From positions 1,426,001 through 1,490,000 of the forward strand of contig JAJTTP010000005.1 of assembly GCA_023313575.1 (NCBI GenBank): 64,000 nucleotides of DNA. The letters are read 5' to 3'. Positions 45,200 through 57,340 of the stretch are shown here, in pieces (the stretch's first letter is position 1; each line of letters opens with the position of its first letter). Source of the stretch: Eutypella sp. D-1. Taxonomy: Eukaryota; Ascomycota; Sordariomycetes; Xylariales; Diatrypaceae. The notes below the pieces were generated by a model. That model searched no databases and had not been told where the DNA came from. It saw only the letters and a list, made by a program, of their open reading frames with translations. The position numbers and the translations under genes were made by a program.

Positions 45200-47427
45200 C
45201 TTGATGGCAATGAGAGGGTAGTGAAGGGTGGGCGACCTAGTATGTTGGAGGGAGGCCGTGATAGTGTTCGGTCGCGATAACTTCACTGTCCAGGTCGGTT
45301 GTCGGCTTTCGTAAAAATATCACACCGAAGAGGAGGGAGGGGAAAGGGAGGGGGGATGCTAGGATGACGCTATAACGCTAACTACAAGATTTTAAAACGA
45401 AGGCGACGTAACGACGTGACAACGTAACAACGTTAATGTGAAATCTAGTGACGTTGGCAGAGTTCCATCAATCGCGTGTATGGATCGATTTCTTAATACA
45501 GACAACGGAACTGAAAATGTAAGGTACGAAGTAGAGCTCTAGGTATGCATCTGCTACTATGGATACATCAAGTAGCTCTTAAGCTACAAGGTTGATGATC
45601 AGCTGCCAACTGCTCAAATCGGGCAGCTGTCAATGTGGGGCCATGATTTATCCCCACCTCCCCAAAAGTTTCCAGCCAGCCAGCTTCCCCAGATGGACTA
45701 GTGGGATCTCAGGATTACCTAACGTTGCTTTGATAGACTGATCGGGTTTAATGGGGTCAATGCGATAACATATGAAACCCAATCACTCTGCCACTCAGCC
45801 TCTTCTATACCGCTCGGCCGCTCGGCCGCTATAGATCGCTATGCTATGGAAGGTATAGTAGCTTGACAACCTTGACAACTTGAGTAGCTTATAGGATTTT
45901 CCCCTCGGGCCCTGTCCTGCCCACTGCATATCCTAATAATACCTCCCGTGGATCTGCACCTTTTTAAGCCTTGTTCTCACTCCGCCTCTTCGCAATACCT
46001 CCACCTCCATCTTTTTTCTTCTCTTTTTTTGGGCTTCTATTTAGTGGATACATTCATGTGCTTCGTCCACCAGCCCGAGGTACATGCAGTCATATGCAGA
46101 GAAGTTGAAGAGAAGTTTTGATACGAACTGAACTAAACATGCCGACATGTTACTACTGTCAAGGTCATGCTGTAGAGTGAAAAAAAAAAGTTTTAACAAC
46201 AGCATCCAGTCATTCGAGCCATTTGACTAACTGCGCTGCTGCAGTGCTCAGGAGAACGAACGTCCACATTCCCGACTGGGTAGGTAGCCAATCAATCAGA
46301 GGCCATAGACGCCAAGATGCTACCATAGTTGAAACGAGACCTCACAGGACGAGATCTACGAAACGGCTTTGTTTCGATTAAGTAGGTGGTTAGACAGGCA
46401 CATCATTCTGATTGGCTCAGCCGCCCATGTCGAGTAGATCACTAGGCACTCCCCGAGTCCCCACTTCATGGACAAAGCCGCCTGGCCGCTCAAACGCGGG
46501 CTTCAAAGGGATTTGGGGCTTTTGGGCTGCGGCCTGCCTACCAACCTGCATCTTCGGGCTTGTCGGGGCTGGCTGGCGGGCTGGGTCGGGGGGGATCCCC
46601 CCTGATCGTCCCTTGCCGTTCCTTCGCTGATCCCTCTTGAGTAGGTCGAGAACTATTCGCTCCCGAACGAAAGAAACAAAGAAAAAAGTGGGAGTGACCC
46701 TCCTAGTTAGCTTTGTTCTGAGCGTCGATTATAGCCAATAACAGTTAATTAACCTCGTGATATGGAAAGATGAAGGGGGAGAGTGTGGTAAGTGATAGGT
46801 CATGATCATGGTCATGGATAACTGGATTGTTCCGAGAGTTCGGGGTCTGCTTGTCTTTCGTAGAAAATGTCATTGTTGCTGGTATAATGCCCCCTTGTGG
46901 TCTCTCCCGCCTTGTTGTCCCAACTTCCCCTCCCCTTAACCCTACGCCTATCACGAGTTTATTTCTTTGTTCAACGCTCTTTGTTTAAGTCCAGTCCAGT
47001 CCTTTTCGGCCCATTCGCCTTTGTCAATCCCTACTTCGTGTTACCGGCGCCCGAAGTGCCCAACAGTCTGGCCAGCCTCCACCATAGAGAGTTTACACAG
47101 CCCACGATATCTATATAAAGACATCGCCAGCCCCTACCAAATCAGACATCATATCCACTCTCACAACAAAGCTCAGACCAAAACCACTCTCATTCGATTC
47201 TAACAACCCTGGTGTTACCCCGTTTGATACGGCCCTGCCACATTTTTATTCATTTTCGAGAATCCACACATTCACCGACCTATAACCCCAAGCCACGTCA
47301 GTTGAGCAAAGCTCACTCACAGCAACTCGTCAAGTCGTATATATAGACACCACAAGCTTCCGAAACAAGCAAAGCAACGAAAGCACTTCTCTCATTCACA
47401 CAAACACCACCAACAAATCACGTCAAG
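45200..47427. other. intergenic
   Basis: This holds the Lsm8 promoter at the left and, at the right, the leader and promoter of the secreted protein gene, with a pyrimidine/CA-rich stretch (47100-47425) typical of a highly transcribed fungal 5' UTR. TATATAAAG-like sequence is at 47110-47119 and TATATATAG at 47338-47346. No other gene was seen. Confidence 0.45.
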
Positions 47428-48117
47428 ATGAAGTCTCAGTTCTCTGTCGCGGCCGCTGCCTCCCTTCTCGTCAGCATCGGCGCCGCCCTTCCCACCCTGC
47501 CCCTGACCTACCCTCAACTGCGCGTCCGTAACGATTCGGAAACTTATGAGGGCCTCTCTGAGCGGTTGGCCAAAATCGTGCCCGAAAGCAAGTCATGCGT
47601 CGGCGGGACGGCTGATTGCCGGACCAACGCGCAGCTCGCGCCTTTCTTAGTCGATGGGCTAAAGAAGTGGGAAATCAACCAAAGGGAGGCCATTTCAGCC
47701 GTCATAGCTCTGACGGCCTTCGAGTCCGACAGTTACAAGTACAAGCACAACGTGTCGCCCGGCCGACCGGGCCAGGGCACATCCAACATGCAGATGGTCG
47801 GGTACAACGTCGAGTACGCGATGGAGTTCCCCGAGCTCCATGCCCAGGTCAAGGCTATTGGCATCACCCCTGAAAATGCCGATGCCGCCACCCCAGAGCA
47901 GAAGAACGCTCTTCTCGACCTCGTCACCCCCGACGATTACAACTTCGGCTCCGGCCCCTGGTTCCTCAGGACTCAGTGCCCCAGCTCCATCGAGGACTTC
48001 AACATAAGTGCTGAGAAAGGCTGGGATAGCTACATGAAATGTGTCGGTGTCGACGCCAACGATGAGGGCAGGCGGAAGTTGTTCGAGAAAGCTCTTTCTT
48101 CCGTGGGCCAGCCTTAG
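47428..48117 (+). CDS. secreted protein of unknown function
   Basis: A single exon of 229 residues. A clear signal peptide (about residues 1-20, VAAAASLLVSIGAALP) leads to a mature region with CVGGTADCRTNAQLAPFLVDGLKKW, then AVIALTAFESDSYKYKHNVSPGRPGQGTSN-type sequence and a late TQCPSSIEDF with a further Cys. Four cysteines suggest two disulphides. The Glu in ALTAFESDSYKYK followed by GRPGQGTSNMQ recalls, in pattern only, glycosidase or lysozyme-like folds; I cannot name a family. The upstream pyrimidine- and CA-rich leader suggests strong expression. It may be a wall-associated or effector-like secreted protein. Confidence 0.85.
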   Translation: MKSQFSVAAAASLLVSIGAALPTLPLTYPQLRVRNDSETYEGLSERLAKIVPESKSCVGGTADCRTNAQLAPFLVDGLKKWEINQREAISAVIALTAFESDSYKYKHNVSPGRPGQGTSNMQMVGYNVEYAMEFPELHAQVKAIGITPENADAATPEQKNALLDLVTPDDYNFGSGPWFLRTQCPSSIEDFNISAEKGWDSYMKCVGVDANDEGRRKLFEKALSSVGQP

Positions 48118-51100
48118 GTTCAGCAACTCCTGCATAACCGTGGAAGTTTCACCCGAAGCGGTCGGGACGCGTGTACGAGTAATGAGGATGCCTTGCTAGA
48201 GATGACTGGAGGATTGGCTGCTTTTTTCTTTTTAAGTTATTGGTTCATGACCGGGGTTTCCAATATACCATTCTGCTTTTTTCTTCTTCTAACACTACTT
48301 TTCGATGTTCTCTTTTCTGGTCAGTTGAATCAATCGCTGGCACTAGAACTTTTGTGTATATACGTACTTTCTTGAACAGAATTGGACTGGTCTTAAAAAC
48401 AAGTTAAGTCAGAGACGTAGACCAAGGCTGACTATAGCGTCGGTCTCCCGTAATCATTGAACCTGTAGTCGCACTGATTAGTCTCAGAAGATCAACTCGT
48501 CCATAAGCTCCTTTATTTTATTTTATTTTTCCCGCTTGTCGACGTCAGTGAGGGAGGGTGGATTTTAAACCTGGAACGAATAGGGTAACAATTCGAGTCT
48601 CGGAAGGGTTGCGTGAGTGCCGTAGGTTTGTTACAATTGATGCGATACCTGGAAACTCCGTAGGACCCTATAGTCGCAAACCCTCATCGGCCGAGACCAT
48701 AGATAGAAGAAAATGATTCTAGCAGGTTGCTAAGAAATCGATGTACGACTACTAGGTTGAGGGAAAACATGCCAATCGAACCAAACGGTCATTACTTTGG
48801 AGTTGGTCCCAGCTCCAGCCGCCTTGACTTCAGTGAGAGAAGCTATGACAGTTTTGACCCGGTAGCACGGGTCTCATAAGATAACCCCTTAAATAGAGTC
48901 GTTAATGAAGATCCCCACAATTAGTTTCTATATATGTTATCACTACAGATGTCTTCGCAAAATGATATGCTAGTAGTACCTAGGTATAAGCTTAATTCAA
49001 AATGTCCTTGAAGCGCGCTGACCGGGACTGCCAATGGAAACCAAGGCGAACGTCCATAATCTAGGCATTGTATAGGCGCGGCAACCTGTTGCGACATCTG
49101 ACTGGGCCGTCTTGAGGAATCTGGCACGACCCAGCTCATATATATGCGCCCTGAAAATATAACTGGCATTAGACGGGTAAGAGGAGCACGATGTCTCATC
49201 CAGCCCGAAATCTACCCTCAGCAGAAGTCTATACCTGCCTGCGAGCTGCTTTCCTCATGAGCTCCTCAGAGCCTTCACAATTTGCGAGGGAAATAAACAC
49301 CAAAAAGCCCGTCAGATTCAAAAAATGCAACCCGGCTCATCAACCAGTCCCACGGTTCGACAGAAGAACCTTGCCCACCGCACATGCCGGCCGATATATC
49401 ATAAGCAACCGACTGAAGAGTGACATATGGCGATGAGTAACGCGCGGGCGATCTCCTCAGGTTATCATCCATCGAACGAGAAAGGATCCCCTCGCATTGC
49501 GATCTCAAACAGCCTGGGACTATGCAGGAGGTCCGCCTGGCTTGCGAAAAGGGGGACGAAAATCCTAGAAGCAACAGAGGGTCCTGACGAAAGCCGGAGT
49601 TTAGAGAGGTCCTGCAGCAGCTTCTCGACAAATCGCTATCCTGGGACTGCTGGTACGGTCTGGCACGGCGTGGGGCGAACCCCCTTTTTCGTGTCTCGCC
49701 GAGACTGTTATCGCTGTCATCATGACTGCAGCCCCTCCCCCCCCCCCCCCCCCCAGGGCTTGCCTTCAGCGGGTATGGGCGGAACGGCCAGCCGCTGCGA
49801 TGATGAGACACATCTTGCGGGCCCACACGACGAAGTGAAGAGCCTCTTAGCCATGGGATTACTGCAAGGTGGCGGCAACTGGATTCATACCAGTTTACAT
49901 CTAAGGAAAGGATCACCCAGCCCAGTCCAGTCTGCCGAGCGACAATCTACCGACCCGATCGTCGGAGCAAGTCCTGCAAACCGAACCAGACATGGCCTTC
50001 ATGTGCCCTGCAAAGGCCTGCAATTGGTGTTTTCCCGTAAAAAAGCATGTCACGCTGGAGGAGGAAGATCCGCGGTGGATAGAGCTATCACCAGATCTTC
50101 CGGTGGTGATTGGCGAGAGCAGCATTGCGAGTTGCGGTCTGGATGCAGTAGCTTGGTCACGAAATGATTACCGGCGTCGGCTCGAAGTAAGTCATGGATC
50201 TGGAACCCCCACGCCCAAGTGTCGAGGAGGGCTATTCAACGCGATCTCTCCAGATCACTTGCGCTTTTCGGCTGGCTGCAGGTAGATACTGGATACTAAG
50301 AGGGAGCAAATCTTTCCTGCGGTGGCAATGGTAGGCGACGGTGACGCTTCGTAAGCGGTGATAGCATGCTGTAGGTAGTATCTCATGCTGGGTTCGCCGC
50401 TGGGGAGGTGCCCACTTGGCTCTCGAGATGCCGGCCATCCTTTGCGAGTGCCTTAGCACCCTTAAGCCACATCTCGCTATTCCACTTCACGGGGCCAAAG
50501 ATGTCCCACCTCAAAGCCAGTGACTAATCGTGTTGAGCTGGGATAGAAGATGATAGATTAGAATCGATGGTCACCAGGCGGGCATGGAAGCTCCTCGCCT
50601 TTGGAATCCTGGCCAAAAGCTGATGGGTTCATAGACACTCCATAGCCGATGGGCACGTCGGTGATTTCTCACAATGCCCGTAACATCCTTTCTTCCGGAC
50701 CTCATAGCCATTGATTGGAATAGCCCCCGAGCACTACCGTAGAAGCGGACAACGCCGAGGTTCGCATTTCTGATAAACCCGACCCAGTCGGTCGGCGTAT
50801 ATCAACTGGCGGCGTGAATCAGCACCACCACGCGCGCGATACACTATCGTGGAGGAGCGGGAAATAAAGCAGCCATAAGGTATAACCACAGAATAGATTC
50901 CTTATAAAGTATATTATATAAGCGGACGTAGTGGTCTCGATGAGGCTGCTTTTATCGGAGCTAAGGCCGGGTTTTCTTTAGGGGCGGGTGATCCACATTT
51001 CGCGGATAGGGGTTTGAAAGCTTCTAAGATTCGACCAATCAAAACTCAGCGGAACGGAGTGGAGCCTTGCCCGGACGGCCGGGATGCTACCTTTCGAGGT

Positions 51101-54100
51101 GCCACTGCAGCCGGGAACTCAAAAACAGTCGGGAGTCCAGAGCTTATCTTGTGGATGACCAACTCCGCCGTTAAAGTAGACACTCGGCGCCCCCGACGCC
51201 TAGGGTGCAGTCCGATCGCTACAACCCTGCTTTTTGCTGTAGCGAAAGATAAAGGTGCGGGCCCTAGTTGACACGATTGATTAATCAGTTGTGTGATGTA
51301 AGTCGACTCAAGTCCTAACAGCGAAGAGGAATATACTTCGTGACATTTCAACTCCCTTAAACTCCCCGGTAGCCAATCTAATTATTATTTTTTTGTTTTC
51401 GATTTGAGTCTACGTATGATATCTCGGGCTTCATTATTCCTGATGACTCAGCTCCATGATTAGGTAGTAGCTCGCAAGCTAGCCAGTATTTATCCCGTGC
51501 CGGGCCAAGCGGATAGGTTCCCAGGAGTCCGGAAGCATGATCAGAAAAAAAAGCCGCTTGTGGAACAATAAACTCCCCGATCCTCCCAGGGCGCGGGTGA
51601 GGCTGCATGTGATTGGTGCCCCTGTCCCGGAGAATTGGTTCAGCTAAAAGGGCCTGCCCGTGGGCTTGCTTGGTAGGTTGGCTTGGTTGGCAGGCATGTT
51701 ATCTATGTAGGTCGTAGAATCCTTCTGCTAGTGACCAACTATGTAGACGCTTGTGTCACTAGACAGGTAGGTAATCTAGAATGTAACGAAATCTAGGGTT
51801 CGCCGCCAGGCAGCGGGAGGTATGTCATCACGCATCACTTCAGCTCGGCTTTAAGGCCTTAAGTCCGCACCACCATAGTGTAGATTCATTGAGTGTACTT
51901 AGGTACACGATGCGTCATGAACTTCTCACGTTTACACAGGGATATGAGTATATACCATTCCGGCATTGGGGGGGGGGGGAAGGCTTATCATAGGAACAAG
52001 GTGGGAATGGCATGAACAAATATTAGGGGGGCTTGCCTTGTACGTGCCCCTATAATCCCATTCTGCCCGTTTCTCCCACGCCATTCACGCCGGTGCCCCA
52101 CATGTACACGCCCTGGTGGAGTGCAACTCGGACGCTCGAGAAAATTAATTGGATGTTACCATGCTGGGGTTACGTCGCAGACAACCGACCGTTTCGATGC
52201 ACCAAGCAGACAGTTATCGTTGGGCGTTCACCCCTTCTGCGTAAGGGCTCGACATACCTACAGCTTGTCGATCTGCCGGTAATGATCTACTTAATGCGGC
52301 TATGATGACTTGGGGTCGGTTTGTAAGCACCTGCCGCTCGCAAACAATCTACCTGAACTGATGATGTAGGTTATCTGCAGGTTCGGCGATGAGTCACCTT
52401 GGATAACCCTGCTTTTGTATGTATGAAGGTGTATCGCGGTGGTTTCTGTGGTGGGTTCCGAGTCCCTTTAAGTCTTCCCAAGTCTCGGTTATCATTGAAC
52501 GGGATACGGTGATATTGTCTAGACCGGTAGACTAATTGCTAGTCCTTGACCGGCATAGATATTAGATTGGCAACAGACGATGAATCCGAAACTCCAAACT
52601 ACCTAGGTATGTCTCGAGGTTCAGCCCTTGTATTTGTAGCGACTTTATAACCTGCGCAGCATTGAAGAGGCCAGACGGGGCAAGCATCTGACATATGACA
52701 TCGGACATCTAACATATGGAGTGGCCTGTTGGCATACTGGTGTACTGGCTACGTTCATGGTAGGTTGTGCTAGGCTGCTAGGCTAGTCAACAGCCTGGAT
52801 TACGTACCTACATACCGAATTCCATGCGGAGTTCATGAGAACACTTGTAGTACATAACCCGACTTAACGGCTTCTTCCCCTCTACCAATCAAGTCGTGAG
52901 ATTTATGAAATAAATCCCCATACCCCCATATTTCCAACTGTGACTCTTAGAAATGTACCCTTGTATATAGATCCAGACACGCTTGACAGACACGATACAC
53001 CTGTAGGCAAGTATCTGATGCGGGTGGAATTGGGCGGGATTGGGATCAGAAGTGGAAGCCCCATAATTCTAAGTATACTTAGATCAAATGCATAACTACC
53101 TTATAGGTAAGTACTGTCTGTGGGGACATGATGTACCAATTACTGCCTAGGAAGTATTAGGTAGTCGGGGCAAGCCTGGCAAAATCCCTGGAGGCTACAG
53201 GCAAACGGGATCCCCAGAGGTTCAAGCCTGACTCGAGAGCGTGTCTGCGTAGGTACTGGTAAAGATTAGCTTAGATACTTACATATCATGTACATACCTA
53301 CCTAGGTACATATGTATCCAAGTTCTTTATCCATTTTTCGAATATGGTGGGAGAGGAAAATCACCACCAATGCTCTCTCTCTCACTGCTCCCCTCATCAA
53401 CTCCATGAATCGTCGTCGCACGTAGACTGGTGACTTCCTAGGAGGCTTCTTGAATTATTGAACCTCCCACCTGTTCTCGATTATTCAAAACTCATATGTA
53501 TAATTGAATTGAGTTGCCTCATCAGGAATTGTATAGATCAAATCCCGTCGCGAAGAAAGAACTATCTTCAGTCTTATGAGAAGAGAACACGGTCCACGAT
53601 TCACGATCCACGATCCCCGTCACACTTTCCCTTCATTATCCACGATCGCATTGAGACTTGGATTTAAAAACTCCCCACCTCTTCTTCTTCCGCACGCCTA
53701 CGATACGACCGATATCTTCTCCACTTGGTAGCGATTTTGTATATAGGCAGCTATCAGGATATATCATATCAGCCCCGTGGGATAAATGCAACAACAGCTG
53801 TGCTTCCAGTAGGAATTTTCTCCGCCGGCCGGGTTTCGCGATAAAATACCATTCTACGTGCTCAACTCGATATCCATTAAACTCATTGGATATCCTTTTC
53901 ATAATCATCTTGGGACCGCCTTTCGGAGCCTCTATCGCGTGACTAGAAGACGAGACGACTTCGAAACAGCTCTCTGCCAACCAACTCTTCATACGCTTCA
54001 ACGTACGGACACTTAGTCCCAAGGGAACGCAGCGGTGAACCTCTTTCGCCCTGGGCTTCAGCACCGCGGGAAGGGTTTGCGTGGGAGCATCCTTTTATAT

Positions 54101-54485
54101 CAAATTCTACCCGGGCGATTACGTTAAGGGAACATTGAAAACGTCGGTATAGAGGCCGTGTGAGAAAACACCGTGGCCACCCCGCGAGCTTGTCCTGTGC
54201 CTCTATTATTCCTGCAGGCCAGCCTCTATCTCCGACGGCTCTATAATCACACGGGGGGCAGATACAACTCTTGAGCCGATCTCGGGTCTTCTATTGGCCT
54301 CCCGATTTCGCCTCTGTGCTTACAGAGGGACACCCCTGAGACTGGCCCTTCGCAGACTGGTATCTAGGTGGTCGTCTTCTTATATCATTCGACTTTCCTA
54401 AGTCCGGCATACATCCTTCGTACTAGAGCGAGCACCCTGATACTCGTTGTTCTATTCTTTATAATCAACGCGAGCGCTCTTCGAC
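48118..54485. other. 6.4 kb gene-free stretch
   Basis: There are overlapping open frames on both strands at 49275-50285, but none has a signal peptide, a domain or a coherent intron pattern. I do not call them genes. The region has an 18-C run (49737-49754), a G run (51969-51979), many GTAGGTA/CCTAGGTA words (51880-53310) and, at 53636-54064, a basic minus-strand frame without features. Right end: promoter of the Zn2Cys6 gene. Confidence 0.45.
49737..49754. repeat. poly-C run, 18 bases
   Basis: Eighteen uninterrupted cytosines. It frames a G-rich strand able to form quadruplex-like structure and is a likely site of length variation or sequencing error. Confidence 0.9.
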
Positions 54486-57340
54486 ATGACCCCCACACCT
54501 CCCTCCATCGCGACCTCCTCCTCGGGCCACTCGCCCGAGGAGCAGTACCGGGTGGTCAGGCGCAGAAATCGGGTGCCGCTCAGCTGCCATCCATGCCGGA
54601 CAAGAAAGTGAGTAGAGTCTGTGCTCGATTTATGTTTTCAAACCATATCATTGCTTCAATTATGATAATGATGGCGCCATCCATGCTAACTAAGCCTCCA
54701 GGTTGAAGTGTAATAGGGGCCATCCTAGTTGTGAGAACTGCATCAAGCGCGGCGACACCCAATCCTGTGTCTATGCTGCTCCAACGAATCGGAGGAAGAA
54801 TCAAAGTAGTTCAGGAGATTCTACAAGTCCTGATGACATGCAGAACCGTATTGACCGCCTAGAAGGTTTAGTGTTGAGTCTCATGCACGGCGGTGCCAAT
54901 ATCGACCCGTCGTCTGCCGCCGCCGCCGCTGCTGCCACGGCATCCGCCACCACGAACACAGCAGCTGGAGCGCCCTCTAGTACAGATGGCTCTTCGTTTG
55001 CTAGGATAGAATTAGACGACGACGCTGAAGGGGCCGACAGTGATAGCGATGATGGCCTAGCCACCTCAGTAGGTGTGCTGAAGCTCGACGTGGACAAGGG
55101 CAAGTCCATGTATGTGGGCCAGGAGCATTGGCACACGCTATTAGCAGATATTTCCGAGGTGAAGAATTTCTTCATTGCGCACCAAAAAGATCTGGAAAAG
55201 AGTTACCAGACAGTCATGTCGTCAAAGCCCCTGACCGCTCGGGAGTCTCCAATATTTTTGCTCTCCGCTCCACCTGCGACCGAGGTCGAACTCAGAGCTG
55301 AACTGCCTTCGAAGTCCGCGATAATGACCTTGGTGTCAAGGTACTTCAACTCGCTCGACACGGCTGCGAGTGTTATCCATGGCCCGACATTTCAGCAACA
55401 ACTACTCACGCATTGGCAAGATCCCTCAAAATCGTCCATCATGTGGATTGGTCTACTTTATGGAACATTATGTCTTGCTATGCTGAGTTATCACAAAGTC
55501 GGGGATGAGCCACCGGAGTGGAAAGGCAGGACACTCGAACTGGCCTCCGAATATCGCTTGCGGACCGTGCAGTGTCTCGTAGTCGCGGACTACACGAAAC
55601 CGGTCATGTACACAGTAGAGACGCTGCTGCTATATCTGTTTGGAGAGTACTCATCTCGTTGGGATGCTGACCTTGGGCTGTGGCTGATCACTTCGATAAT
55701 CACGAGAATTGCCATGCGCCAGGGCTATCATCGAGACCCCCGCTGGTTTCCGTCAATCACCCCTTTTCACGGTGTATGTCTTCCAGGTCATTGCAATAAG
55801 CGTCGTGCACTGTTTCATCAACTAACTTCTATACAGGAAATGAGAAGACGAGCGTGGGCCCTAATACGCATGGCGGATGTGACATTTTCCTATCAGGTAC
55901 GTCTTATTTTAACTCGAAAAGAATTCGACCCTGACGGCATTTTAAGGTGTCTCTGCCCACTATGATCTACGACCACGATACAGACACTGGGCCGCCGCAT
56001 AATATCTTCGATGAAGAATTTGGGAAGGACACGAAAGTTCTGCCACCGTCGAGACCGATATCAGAACCGACACCGATCGCTTACCAAATCGCGAAAACTA
56101 GGATAAATCTGGAATTTGGACGAATCCTACAAGCTGTCACTCGGGTTGGCCAGCACGTGACATACGATGAGATCTTACTTCGGGATCGAAAACTTCGGGA
56201 GGTCATGGACGATCTCCCCCCTCATCTTAAGATGCAGCCGCTTGAGGGGTCGCACGACCCGGCAAAGCTCATTATCGCTAGGCTGAATGTCAACATACTG
56301 TACAACAAGATCATGTGCATATTGCACAGAAAACACCTAGTCCTGGCTAGGCAGAATCCCCGATACGCCCCCTCTCGTCGCAGCGCTATCGAGGCGTCCT
56401 TAGAAACCCTTCGCCACTTCCGAGACGTGTTTCGGGAATGCCAACCCAATGGCCGCCTTCGCCAGATGAAATGGTACGTCCAGGCGACATCGAAGGACAC
56501 CCTATTACCGACAATGCTGGTGGTACTCGATCTACACCACGAGATACAAGCCAGGAACTCGGCCCAATATAAGAGTTCGCAGGTGGGGTGCTTCTGGACA
56601 CAAGAGCAGCGGCAAGAAATGATCGGGGCCCTCGAGACAGCACGTGATATTTGGAAATCTATCTCATCTGACTCCGTCGAGGCCTACAAGGCGGCGAACA
56701 TCATCGAGATCATGTTGGCCAAGATCAATAACCCGGACCCACCCACAGCCCCAGCGGGTGTACCAACAAAACCGGAGAGCTTGTTCAGCGGCTTCAACGA
56801 CACGACAATGCAACCTGAGGAGTCGGCAGCCATGACGTTAGGCATGCTCTCTAGCGGGTTGGCCGCACCGAGCTTCTCGTCCCAGTCACAGTCGCCTGGC
56901 GGAACGACGTACCCGTCTTTCGACATGGGCCCCAGCCCGGACTTCACTCCAGATCTACCGACCGACACTGGTATGAACGTTAGTGGTGCCAGTAACAATC
57001 CCACCTCACCATTCTCGATGTTTGCGAATCTGACCGGTGGCGCGGCAATGGATTCGAGCATTGACTGGGTAAGTCGCCTCTGTTTCCATAAATAACCTTC
57101 GTGGAAACCCCTGTTTTCCCTATGGGTAGGTACCCTGAGACAAGTGTTGACTTTAATAAAAACGCACAGGACGCAATTGACAACTTCGCTTCCACCACAA
57201 CCAACTGGGGAATCGACCAGTCATCGTGGGGCTTCTTCCCCCTCGGGGATCAGTCCCAGCAGGAATCATCCACCGACGAGTCGTACACCTTTATGAATAC
57301 CGGGGCGTCGGGAAACCCCCAGGGGAATCCTCCGGGTTAA
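54486..57340 (+). CDS. Zn2Cys6 transcription factor with fungal-specific (MHR) domain
   Basis: Exons 54486-54607, 54702-55773, 55837-55896, 55947-57068 and 57170-57340 give 848 residues in phase. The zinc cluster is split by intron 1: C34-x2-C37-x6-C44-x6-C51-x2-C54-x8-C63, preceded by a basic RRRNRVPLS and followed by a short coiled-coil (MQNRIDRLEGLVLSLM), the usual dimer element. An Ala/Thr/Ser spacer and acidic patch come next. The fungal-specific regulatory domain starts near LVSRYFNSLDTAASVIHGP and includes the RRRAWALIRMADVTFSYQ-VSLP element typical of the family. The Ser/Pro/Gly-rich end could activate transcription. It lies about 28 kb from the peptide cluster with ordinary genes between, so a link to it is not supported. 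Confidence 0.93.

Noticed and set aside
48580..48630. tRNA-like B-box word near ATTCGAGTCTCGG
   Set aside because: No A-box at proper spacing and no cloverleaf could be drawn. No tRNA was found in the window by eye.
49275..50167. Two overlapping frames on opposite strands as genes
   Set aside because: Low-complexity Gly/Pro runs come from the poly-C tract, and there is no domain, signal peptide or intron logic.
53636..54064. 142-codon basic minus-strand frame upstream of the Zn2Cys6 gene
   Set aside because: No recognised motif, and it overlaps a probable promoter region. It was left out for lack of support.
54486..57340. Pathway-specific regulator of the peptide cluster
   Set aside because: It is a sound Zn2Cys6 gene, but about 28 kb away with a nucleoside hydrolase, Lsm8 and others in between, so no functional link is supported.
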